Shown here: positions 1-5,680 of the stretch, piece after piece
Layout of the letters: every line of letters starts with the position of its first letter
Position numbering within the stretch: the stretch's first letter is position 1
Assembly: GCA_030043215.1 (NCBI GenBank)
Contig: JASHYG010000224.1
Span: 1-7,822 of the forward strand
DNA length: 7,822 bases
Direction of reading: 5' to 3'
Source: Gammaproteobacteria bacterium
Lineage (GTDB): Bacteria; Pseudomonadota; Gammaproteobacteria; Steroidobacterales; Steroidobacteraceae
Made by a program: the position numbers and the translations under genes
The notes under the pieces: generated by a model
Seen by the model: only the letters and a program-made list of their open reading frames with translations
What the model was told of the DNA's origin: nothing
Databases searched by the model: none

Positions 1-41
1 GCCGGCTCGAGCCGCATCCCGGTCGAAGAGCCGCGCGGAAC
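1..41 (+). other. Left edge, upstream of first gene
   Basis: These bases hold no complete gene. The frame used by the first gene has no stop codon back to the window edge, so a longer N-terminus cannot be excluded from this sequence alone. The ATG at 42 is still preferred because the protein then begins with an amphipathic stretch followed directly by two membrane segments, which is how this family usually begins. The upstream purines (GAAGAG around 25-30, GCGGAA around 35-40) give only a weak ribosome binding site. That fits a gene inside an operon better than one with its own promoter. No promoter is recognisable. Confidence 0.4.
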
Positions 42-2300
42 ATGTTCGAATTCCTGTTCAAGTATCCGCCCGCGGCTTTCGAGCGGGGACACCTGGTTCT
101 CCTCGGCGCGTGGCCGGCATCGAGGCTCGCCCTGCTGATCGTCCTCGCCGCGGCGGCTCTCGCGCTGCTCAACGCCTGGCGCCTGCACCGGGCGTCCGGT
201 TCCTGGGTGAGCTGGCGGCTCGGCGTTCTCTGGCTGCTGCAATCGGCGCTCGCCGCGCTCGTGCTGGTCCTGCTCTGGCAGCCCGCCATCTCGGTCTCGG
301 TCCTCAAGCCACGGCAGAACGTCATCGCCATTCTCGTTGACGACTCGCGCAGCATGAGCCTCGCGGAGAACGGCGCGCGGCGCGAGGATCAGGCGATCGA
401 GACCCTGCGATCGAGGCTGCTGCCCGCGCTCGGGAGCCGGTTCGAGACGCGGCTCTACCGCTTCGACACCGGCGTCACTCGATCGAGCCTCGCGCAGCTC
501 GGCCCCGCCGAGGCGCCGGCCACGCACATCGGCGAGAGCCTCCAGCAGCTCGCGGTCGAGACCTCGGACCTGCCGATCGGAGCCGTCGTGCTGCTCAGCG
601 ACGGGGGTGACACCGGCGGCGGCGTGGGTCCCGACGCCATCGAGGCCCTGCGGAGGCGGCACATTCCGGTCCACACCGTGGGATTCGGGGCGCTCGTGGG
701 CCCTCCCGACGTGGAGGTGGAGGATGTGACGCTCGCCGCGCGGGCCCTCGCGCAGTCGCGCATGAATGCGGTGGTGAAGCTGCGGGAGCATGGGTTCGAC
801 GGCCGCAAGACACGGCTCATCGTCCGCGACGGCGGCAAGGTCCTCGCGGCGCGGGACATCACTCTGCGCTCGGGCGGCGCGATTCAGGCGGAGTCCATCG
901 TGTTCGACGTGGGCGGCGCGGGAGCGAAGCCGCTCGAGTTCTCGGTGGAGCCCCTTCCGAACGAGACGAACCGCGCCAACAACTCCCTCACGCGCCTCAT
1001 CGACGTGGAGTCCGAGCCGCGGCGCATCCTGTACTTCGAGGGCGAGCCGCGCTGGGAATACAAGTTCATCCGGCGCGCCGCAGACGACGATCCGATGGTG
1101 CATCTCGCCTCGATCCTGCGCACGACGGAGAACAAGCTGTACCGGCAAGGTGTCGACAGTCCAACGGAGCTCGTAGAGGGGTTCCCCACGCGCGCGGAGG
1201 ACCTGTTCGCCTTCCAGGGGCTCATCATCGGGTCCGTCGATGCGGGCTACTTCACACCGGCACAGCAGGAGCTCATTCGAGAGTTCGCGGGCCGACGCGG
1301 GGGCGGTGTCCTGTTTCTCGGGGGCAGCAGCTCGCTCTCCGACGGCGTGTGGGGCGGATCGCTCGCCGCCGATGCGCTGCCCGTGGTGCTTCCCGCCTCG
1401 CACGACACTTTTCACCGGGACCCCGCGACGGTGAGCCTGACGCCAGCCGGCGAGCAGAGCGTCATCTGCCGCCTGGTCGACGATCCGGCCGCGAATGCCG
1501 CGCGCTGGAAGACGCTGCCCTATCTCATGGATTATCAGGACCCCGGTGTCCCGAAGCCCGGGGCCGTGGTGCTCGCCGACATGCACTATGGCGGGCGCAC
1601 GATGCCGCTGCTCGTCACTCAGAGCTACGGGCGGGGCCGCACCGCGGTGCTCGCGACGGGGGGGACCTGGCGCTGGCAGATGAGCCTGCCGCTCGGCGAC
1701 CCGACGCACGATGTATTCTGGCAGCAGCTGCTGCGGTGGCTCGTGACCGATACCCGCGGCCGGGTCGCGGCGAGCGTTCCGAGCCCCATGCTTCTCGATC
1801 AGCGGCACGTCCGCATCTCGGCGGAGGTGCGCGACGAGCGCTATTCGAGCGCACCGGACGCGAGCGTTGCCGCTCGGGTGATCGGACCGGCGGGCGAGCC
1901 GCAGACGGTGGAGCTCGCGCCGGTGCCGAACGCACCCGGCCAGTTCGAGGCCGACTGGTCGGCGCCGGCGCCCGGCCTCTACGTCGCGGAGGTCACGGCG
2001 CGGCGGGGGACCGAGGAGATCGGACGCGACGTGGTTCCGTTCGAGCGCCTCGACGGCGTGGCGGAGAGCTTCCACACCGAGCAGGACCGGGAGTTGCTCG
2101 AGCAGCTCTCGAGCAGCACGGGCGGCCGGTACTGGCAGCCGAGTGAGATGGCGGCGCTCGCGCGCAGCCTCCCTTACTCGGACTCGGGGTTGAGCTCCCG
2201 CGAGCTCGCGGAGCTCTGGAACATGCCCGCCGGCTTCCTGCTCATCTTGGCCCTGCGCTGCGGCGAGTGGCTGCTGCGCCGGAAGTGGGGGATGGTGTGA
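42..2300 (+). CDS. Membrane-anchored VWA / glutamine-amidotransferase-like protein
   Basis: 752 residues. Two hydrophobic segments (about 28-45 and 59-80) are separated by an Arg-rich loop. A VWA domain follows with a complete metal-ion-dependent adhesion site: D100-x-S102-x-S104, T161, and D187 in LLSDGGD. From about 327 (RRILYFEGEPRWEYKF) to about 570 lies a class I glutamine-amidotransferase-like region. It includes FLGGSSSL (about 425-435) where a nucleophile elbow would be expected, but no Cys is there, so amidotransferase chemistry is unlikely. A beta-rich stretch (about 590-690) follows. A last membrane segment (about 729-744) ends in a basic tail (LLRRKW). The positive-inside rule puts the basic loop and tail in the cytoplasm and the VWA and amidotransferase-like domains in the periplasm (inference). 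Such proteins are known companions of MoxR/DUF58/BatA genes and are often annotated simply as membrane or glutamine amidotransferase proteins. Its stop overlaps a candidate GTG start of the next gene (GTGA, 2297-2300). Confidence 0.88.
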   Translation: MFEFLFKYPPAAFERGHLVLLGAWPASRLALLIVLAAAALALLNAWRLHRASGSWVSWRLGVLWLLQSALAALVLVLLWQPAISVSVLKPRQNVIAILVDDSRSMSLAENGARREDQAIETLRSRLLPALGSRFETRLYRFDTGVTRSSLAQLGPAEAPATHIGESLQQLAVETSDLPIGAVVLLSDGGDTGGGVGPDAIEALRRRHIPVHTVGFGALVGPPDVEVEDVTLAARALAQSRMNAVVKLREHGFDGRKTRLIVRDGGKVLAARDITLRSGGAIQAESIVFDVGGAGAKPLEFSVEPLPNETNRANNSLTRLIDVESEPRRILYFEGEPRWEYKFIRRAADDDPMVHLASILRTTENKLYRQGVDSPTELVEGFPTRAEDLFAFQGLIIGSVDAGYFTPAQQELIREFAGRRGGGVLFLGGSSSLSDGVWGGSLAADALPVVLPASHDTFHRDPATVSLTPAGEQSVICRLVDDPAANAARWKTLPYLMDYQDPGVPKPGAVVLADMHYGGRTMPLLVTQSYGRGRTAVLATGGTWRWQMSLPLGDPTHDVFWQQLLRWLVTDTRGRVAASVPSPMLLDQRHVRISAEVRDERYSSAPDASVAARVIGPAGEPQTVELAPVPNAPGQFEADWSAPAPGLYVAEVTARRGTEEIGRDVVPFERLDGVAESFHTEQDRELLEQLSSSTGGRYWQPSEMAALARSLPYSDSGLSSRELAELWNMPAGFLLILALRCGEWLLRRKWGMV

Positions 2301-2340
2301 GGCTCGTGACGCTCGGCGGGAAAGGGGATCGTGTGAGGCT
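2288..2340 (+). repeat. Duplicated start-site direct repeat
   Basis: GGGGATGGTGTGAGGCT at 2288-2304 recurs as GGGGATCGTGTGAGGCT at 2324-2340, with one mismatch in 17. The offset is exactly 36 bases (12 codons). Each copy contains a GTG followed by AGG CTY in the same reading frame, so the start region of the clan CD-like gene seems to exist twice. The first copy overlaps the upstream stop codon; the second sits behind the better ribosome binding site. Confidence 0.8.
2318..2327 (+). promoter_or_regulatory. Ribosome binding site deciding the 2333 start
   Basis: The purine tract GGGAAAGGGG ends 5 bases before the GTG at 2333. It is the best Shine-Dalgarno-like sequence near the candidate starts at 2267, 2297 and 2333. 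Starting at 2333 also yields a compact classical signal peptide, so two independent cues agree. Confidence 0.6.
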
Positions 2341-3274
2341 TGCCGCTCTCACCGGGCTTGCCTTGCTCACCTTGCTGTGGCTCGGCGCGCAACCGGCGCG
2401 CGCGGACACGTATTTCCTGACGGTCGCGGGCCTCGGCGGAGAGCCGGATTACGAGCAGCGCTTCAGGAGCCTCGCCGCGGAGCTCGACCGCGTGCTGCAG
2501 GGGCCCGAGAATCACGTCTATACCCTTTCCGGCCCCGGCGCGTCGCGGGCGAGCCTCGTTCGCACCATGCAGCTCATCGCGGGCGTTGCCAAGGCGCAGG
2601 ACGACTTCGTGCTGACTCTGATCGGCCACGGCTCGTACGACGGCTTCGAGTACAAGCTCAACCTCGTCGGACCCGACATCTCCGCCCGGGAGCTCGCGGC
2701 GCTCTGCAATCGCATCGCCGCCCAGCGGCAGCTGGTCATCAACACGACGGAAGCGAGCGGCGCGTCCGTCGCCGTGCTCGCGCGCCGCGGCCGGGCCGTC
2801 ATCGCCGCGACGAAGAGCGGAACGGAGAAGAATGCGACGGTGTTCGCGCGCTACTGGGTCGATGCGCTGCAGGACCCCACCGCTGACGTCGACAAGAACG
2901 ACGCGATCTCCGCGCTCGAGGCGTTTGATTACGCGACCGCCAAGACGGCGGCTTTCTACGAGTCGCAGAAACGGCTTGCGACGGAGCACGCGGTGTTCGA
3001 GGACACCGCGCACGGCGCCCCGGTGCGCGCGGCATCCACCGAGACCGGCGCCGGTCGCTTCCTCTCGAGCCTCACGCTCGTCCGCATGGGCTCCGCGCGC
3101 GCGGCGGCCGCGAATCCGGCCAAGCGGGGGCTGCTCGCGCGGAAGGAGCAGCTCGAGCAGCGGATCGACACGCTGAGATACCAGCGCGCGGCGATGTCGG
3201 CCGAGGACTACAAGCGGCAGCTCACCGAGGCGCTGGTACAGCTCGCGAAGGTGCAGGAGGAGCTCGACAAGTGA
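2333..3274 (+). CDS. Exported legumain/caspase-like (clan CD fold) pseudo-protease
   Basis: 313 residues from GTG 2333; in-frame GTGs at 2297 and 2267 are alternatives, and 2297 makes a GTGA overlap with the previous stop. Residues 1-24 form a signal peptide (MRL, Leu-rich core, cleavage after PARA before DTYF), so the product is probably periplasmic. The body resembles the C13/caspase fold: a hydrophobic strand then IGHGS with His99-Gly100, a second strand LVINTT then EASGAS (140-145), then AVIAATKSG, and an Asp-rich loop leading into ALEAFDYA (194-201). In legumain-type enzymes the second strand ends in A-C-x-S-G; here Glu140 takes the Cys position. The only Cys is C125, outside the motif, so a cysteine peptidase mechanism looks lost. 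The C-terminal segment (about 266-313) is charged, heptad-like and probably coiled coil. The role is unknown. A binding or scaffold function beside the VWA proteins is inferred. Confidence 0.75.
   Translation: MRLAALTGLALLTLLWLGAQPARADTYFLTVAGLGGEPDYEQRFRSLAAELDRVLQGPENHVYTLSGPGASRASLVRTMQLIAGVAKAQDDFVLTLIGHGSYDGFEYKLNLVGPDISARELAALCNRIAAQRQLVINTTEASGASVAVLARRGRAVIAATKSGTEKNATVFARYWVDALQDPTADVDKNDAISALEAFDYATAKTAAFYESQKRLATEHAVFEDTAHGAPVRAASTETGAGRFLSSLTLVRMGSARAAAANPAKRGLLARKEQLEQRIDTLRYQRAAMSAEDYKRQLTEALVQLAKVQEELDK
3255..3262 (+). promoter_or_regulatory. Strong ribosome binding site for the TPR-metalloprotease gene
   Basis: AGGAGGAG lies inside the last codons of the upstream gene, 8 bases before GTG 3271. 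It contains a perfect AGGAGG core. Together with the GTGA stop/start overlap at 3271-3274 it favours GTG 3271 over ATG 3304, which has only a weak GGACCGGG upstream. Confidence 0.65.
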
Positions 3275-5595
3275 GTGTCGCCGCTCGGGCGCCGTGGACC
3301 GGGATGATCGTCGCGCGCGTGGCCGTGCGCGTGTGCGCGTGCGTGTGGGAGTGGGCGTGGGTATGGGTATGGGTGTGGGCGTGCGTGTGCATGTGCGCGT
3401 GGGCGTCCGTGTCTGTCGCTGTGTCCGCGCCCACCGCCGCGGCCGAGACGCCCGACCACTGCGCGCTCCTTCGCAAGCACGGACGGTCCGCCGACGCTCG
3501 AGCGTGCTTTGCAGCGCTCGTGCGGCAAGCCGAGCGCGCGCCGCCGGCCGAGGCCGCCTACCTGCGGGCGGAGGGCTACTGGGGGCTCGGGCAGTACGAG
3601 GACGCGAACCGCGAGTTCCGCGACGCCGTGATGCGCGCGGACGGCAACGCCCTTTACCGGGTGCGCTGGGGGATGCTGCTGCGCGAGCGCTTCAACGACC
3701 CCGATGCGGAGGCGCTGTTCAAGGAAGCCCTCATGCGGGATCCGAAGAGCGCCCGTGCCTGTGTCGGCCTCGCGCTCGTGAGCGAGGACGGGTACGACGA
3801 TCACGCCATCGAGTGGGTGAAGAAGGCGCTTGCGATCGACCCGAAGCTCGTGGAGGCGCACGAGCTGCTCGCGAATCTCGCGCTCGAGGATTCCGACGCT
3901 CAGCAGGCGGCCCGCGAGGCGGACGCGGCTCTCGCGCTCTCCCCGGATGCGCTCGACGCCATGGCCGTGCACGCGAGCATCGAGCTACTCGCCGACCGCT
4001 CGCCGGATCGCTGGCTCGACCGGGTGCATGCGATCAATCCGACCTACGGCGAGGCGTACGCGACCGTGGCGCACCACCTGATCCTCAACCTGCGCTACGA
4101 GGAGGGGATCGCCTACTATCGAAAGGCGGTCGCGGTGAACCCCGAGCTGTGGTCGGCGCGCTCCGAGCTCGGCGTCAACCTGATGCGCCTCGGCGAGGAC
4201 GCCGAGGCCCGCGACCAGCTCGTGCGGTGCTACGACGCCGGCTATCGCAACGACGAGACGGTCAACAGCCTGAGATTGCTCGACAGCCAGAAGAACTTCG
4301 TCGTCTTCCGGGACGCGACCAGCGTCCTCGAGCTGCAGAAGAGCGAGGCGGACCTGCTGTATCCCTATTTTCACGAGCAGCTCGAGCGGGACATCGCGGA
4401 CTACGAGCGGAAGTACAAGATGAAGCTCCCCGGGCCCGTCGAGGTGCAGGTCTATCCGGACCACGAGGATTTCGCGGTGCGCACGGTCGGCATGCCGGGC
4501 CTCGGCGCGCTCGGCGTGACGTTCGGCCTGGTGCTCGCGATGGACAGCCCCTCGGCCCGCAAGCCCGGCGACTTCCACTGGGCGAGCACTCTTCGCCACG
4601 AGATGAGCCACGTCTTCATCCTCACGGCCACCGACCACCGCGTGCCGCGCTGGTTCACGGAGGGCCTCGCCGTGCACGAGGAGACGCAGGCCTCGCCGGA
4701 GTGGGGCGATCCGATGACGCCGGACATCGTCGCCGCGCTGCGCGACCGCAAGCTCCTGCCGGTCGCCGATCTCGATCGCGGCTTCGTGCGGCCGACGTAT
4801 CCGGCGCAGGTGCAGGTGTCCTATTTCGAGGCTGGCCGCATCTGCGACTACATCCAGAGCCGCTGGGGGAGCGACAAGCTCAACGACATGGTGCACGCGT
4901 ATGCGCTGCGCAAGACGACCCGCCAGGCGATCGAGGAGAGCCTCGGCCTCACCCCGGAGCAGCTCGACGAGCAGTTCCAGGCGTGGCTCTACGCGAGCGT
5001 CGGAGCGACGGTCGCGAGCTTCGACGAGTGGCGGAAGGACCTTACCCATCTCACGGAGCTCTCCCAGGGCAAGCAGTACGACGAGGTGATCCGCGAGGGC
5101 GGTGCCGTCATCGGGATGTATCCCGATTACGTCTACGATGGGAACGCCTACGAGCTGCTCGCGGCGGCGGACCTTGCAAGGCAGGACAAGCCGGCCGCCG
5201 CCGAGGCGCTCACGCGCTACGAGAAGCGAGGCGGACGCCGGCCCGACACGCTGAAGGAGCTCGCGCAGATCGAGGAGGACCTCGGCCATCGTGAGGATGC
5301 GGCCGCGACGCTCGACCGCATCAATTACATCGACCCCGCCTACGACGAGGATCTGCACCGGCATCTCGGGCGGCTGTGGCTCGGGCTCAAGAACTACGCC
5401 GGGGCCGTTCGCGAGTACCGGGCGGTGCTCGCGCTCCATCCGCTCGACAAGGCCTCGGCGGAATTCGACCTGGCGCAGGCATACTTCGCGGCGGGCGAGC
5501 ACGACGAGGCTCAGGACGCCGTGCTGGCCTCGCTCGAGGCGGCGCCCAACTATCGTCCCGCCCAGAAGCTGCTCCTCGAGCTCACGGGCCAGTGA
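3271..5595 (+). CDS. Exported TPR protein with peptidase MA-like (gluzincin) domain
   Basis: 774 residues from GTG 3271; ATG 3304 would give 763. The leader is a very unusual Trp/Val/Cys-rich hydrophobic stretch (about 12-50) ending in PTAAA before ETPDHC, which looks like a signal peptidase site. TPR-like helices fill about 85-330, with repeated A-G-x-Y-x-x-A and A-l-x-x-x-P patterns. About 345-575 is a metallopeptidase domain of the peptidase MA type: HEMSH at 443-447 supplies the two His ligands and catalytic Glu444, and WFTEGLA (461-467) supplies Glu464 as the likely third zinc ligand, the gluzincin arrangement. More TPRs follow (about 580-774). The intact motif suggests an active periplasmic zinc protease with TPRs binding partners or substrates (inference). 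The gene overlaps the preceding one by 4 bases (GTGA), which suggests translational coupling. Its substrate cannot be read from the sequence. Confidence 0.87.
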   Translation: MSVAARAPWTGMIVARVAVRVCACVWEWAWVWVWVWACVCMCAWASVSVAVSAPTAAAETPDHCALLRKHGRSADARACFAALVRQAERAPPAEAAYLRAEGYWGLGQYEDANREFRDAVMRADGNALYRVRWGMLLRERFNDPDAEALFKEALMRDPKSARACVGLALVSEDGYDDHAIEWVKKALAIDPKLVEAHELLANLALEDSDAQQAAREADAALALSPDALDAMAVHASIELLADRSPDRWLDRVHAINPTYGEAYATVAHHLILNLRYEEGIAYYRKAVAVNPELWSARSELGVNLMRLGEDAEARDQLVRCYDAGYRNDETVNSLRLLDSQKNFVVFRDATSVLELQKSEADLLYPYFHEQLERDIADYERKYKMKLPGPVEVQVYPDHEDFAVRTVGMPGLGALGVTFGLVLAMDSPSARKPGDFHWASTLRHEMSHVFILTATDHRVPRWFTEGLAVHEETQASPEWGDPMTPDIVAALRDRKLLPVADLDRGFVRPTYPAQVQVSYFEAGRICDYIQSRWGSDKLNDMVHAYALRKTTRQAIEESLGLTPEQLDEQFQAWLYASVGATVASFDEWRKDLTHLTELSQGKQYDEVIREGGAVIGMYPDYVYDGNAYELLAAADLARQDKPAAAEALTRYEKRGGRRPDTLKELAQIEEDLGHREDAAATLDRINYIDPAYDEDLHRHLGRLWLGLKNYAGAVREYRAVLALHPLDKASAEFDLAQAYFAAGEHDEAQDAVLASLEAAPNYRPAQKLLLELTGQ
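3312..3401 (+). repeat. Low-complexity GT/GC tract with G-quadruplex hexamer array
   Basis: This tract codes for the leader of the TPR-metalloprotease. The core at 3345-3380 is six tandem hexamers of consensus RTGGGN (GTGGGA, GTGGGC, GTGGGT, ATGGGT, ATGGGT, GTGGGC). That places six GGG runs exactly 3 bases apart on the coding strand, the canonical G3N3 quadruplex pattern. The flanks are strictly alternating purine-pyrimidine: 3312-3321, 3324-3347 (24 bases) and 3379-3401 (23 bases). Each hexamer equals two codons, producing Trp-x dipeptides, so gain or loss of a unit would not shift the frame. Confidence 0.85.
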
Positions 5596-5606
5596 CGGGA
5601 GCATCC

Positions 5607-5633
5607 ATGAGCCTGAAAAGAGAGCATCCATGA
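5607..5633 (+). CDS. Mini-ORF 1 (8 codons) of a coupled leader chain
   Basis: The ATG lies 11 bases after the stop of the TPR-metalloprotease gene, with GGGAG (5597-5601) 5 bases upstream. It encodes MSLKREHP, and its TGA overlaps the next ATG as ATGA (5630-5633). The peptide has no recognisable function. If translated, it more likely serves to pass ribosomes on to the next start than to make a product. It could equally be a passive by-product of a small duplication of the moxR start region. Confidence 0.3.
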   Translation: MSLKREHP

Positions 5634-5680
5634 ACGAGTCGCAGCCAGTACCCACGAGCACCAGTAGAGGGCGTCCATGA
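5630..5680 (+). CDS. Mini-ORF 2 (16 codons) overlapping the moxR start
   Basis: It encodes MNESQPVPTSTSRGRP and stops with a TGA that overlaps the moxR ATG as ATGA (5677-5680). The purine tract AAAAGAGAG (5617-5625) precedes the ATG. With mini-ORF 1 it forms a continuous relay of stop/start overlaps from the TPR-metalloprotease gene into moxR. The Pro/Ser/Thr-rich peptide resembles no family I recognise. Real translation is unproven. Confidence 0.3.
   Translation: MNESQPVPTSTSRGRP

Larger units (their letters stand above)
5599..5680 (+). repeat. Triplicated start-site motif upstream of moxR
   Basis: GAGCATCCATGA occurs at 5599-5610 and identically at 5622-5633. A diverged copy, GGGCGTCCATGA (two mismatches), occurs at 5669-5680 and contains the moxR start. 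Each copy places an ATG behind a purine-rich stretch. The spacing between ATGs is 23 and then 47 bases, so the three starts lie in three different frames. Confidence 0.8.

Noticed and set aside
2267..2332. An earlier start (GTG 2267) for the clan CD-like gene.
   Set aside because: It would overlap the VWA gene by 34 bases and put a 22-residue charged extension before a perfect signal peptide. GTG 2333 has the best ribosome binding site.
3271..3315. Possible duplicated start of the TPR-metalloprotease gene (GTG 3271 and ATG 3304, 33 bases apart).
   Set aside because: The two contexts match at only about 8 of 12 bases, which is not convincing. The AGGAGG site clearly supports 3271.
3331..3399. 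Lipoprotein signal (several Cys residues in the leader of the TPR-metalloprotease).
   Set aside because: None of the Cys residues has a proper lipobox before it (Trp or Cys occupies the -2 position), and an Ala-rich signal peptidase I-like site follows.
3222..3476. A His-rich minus-strand peptide (HTHTHAH pattern), tempting as a metal-binding protein.
   Set aside because: It is the reverse translation of the GT/GC repeat that encodes the TPR-protein leader. There is no independent support such as an upstream ribosome binding site or family.
3294..5294. A 666-codon plus-strand frame with VGVGMGMG and then Arg-rich sequence.
   Set aside because: It is the +2 shadow of the TPR-metalloprotease gene, lacks motifs and is extremely Arg/Ala/Gly-rich. 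The repeat leader simply stays open in several frames.
5596..5676. A promoter or terminator between the TPR-metalloprotease and moxR genes.
   Set aside because: No credible -35/-10 pair and no hairpin followed by a T run can be seen. The segment is fully occupied by the mini-ORF relay.
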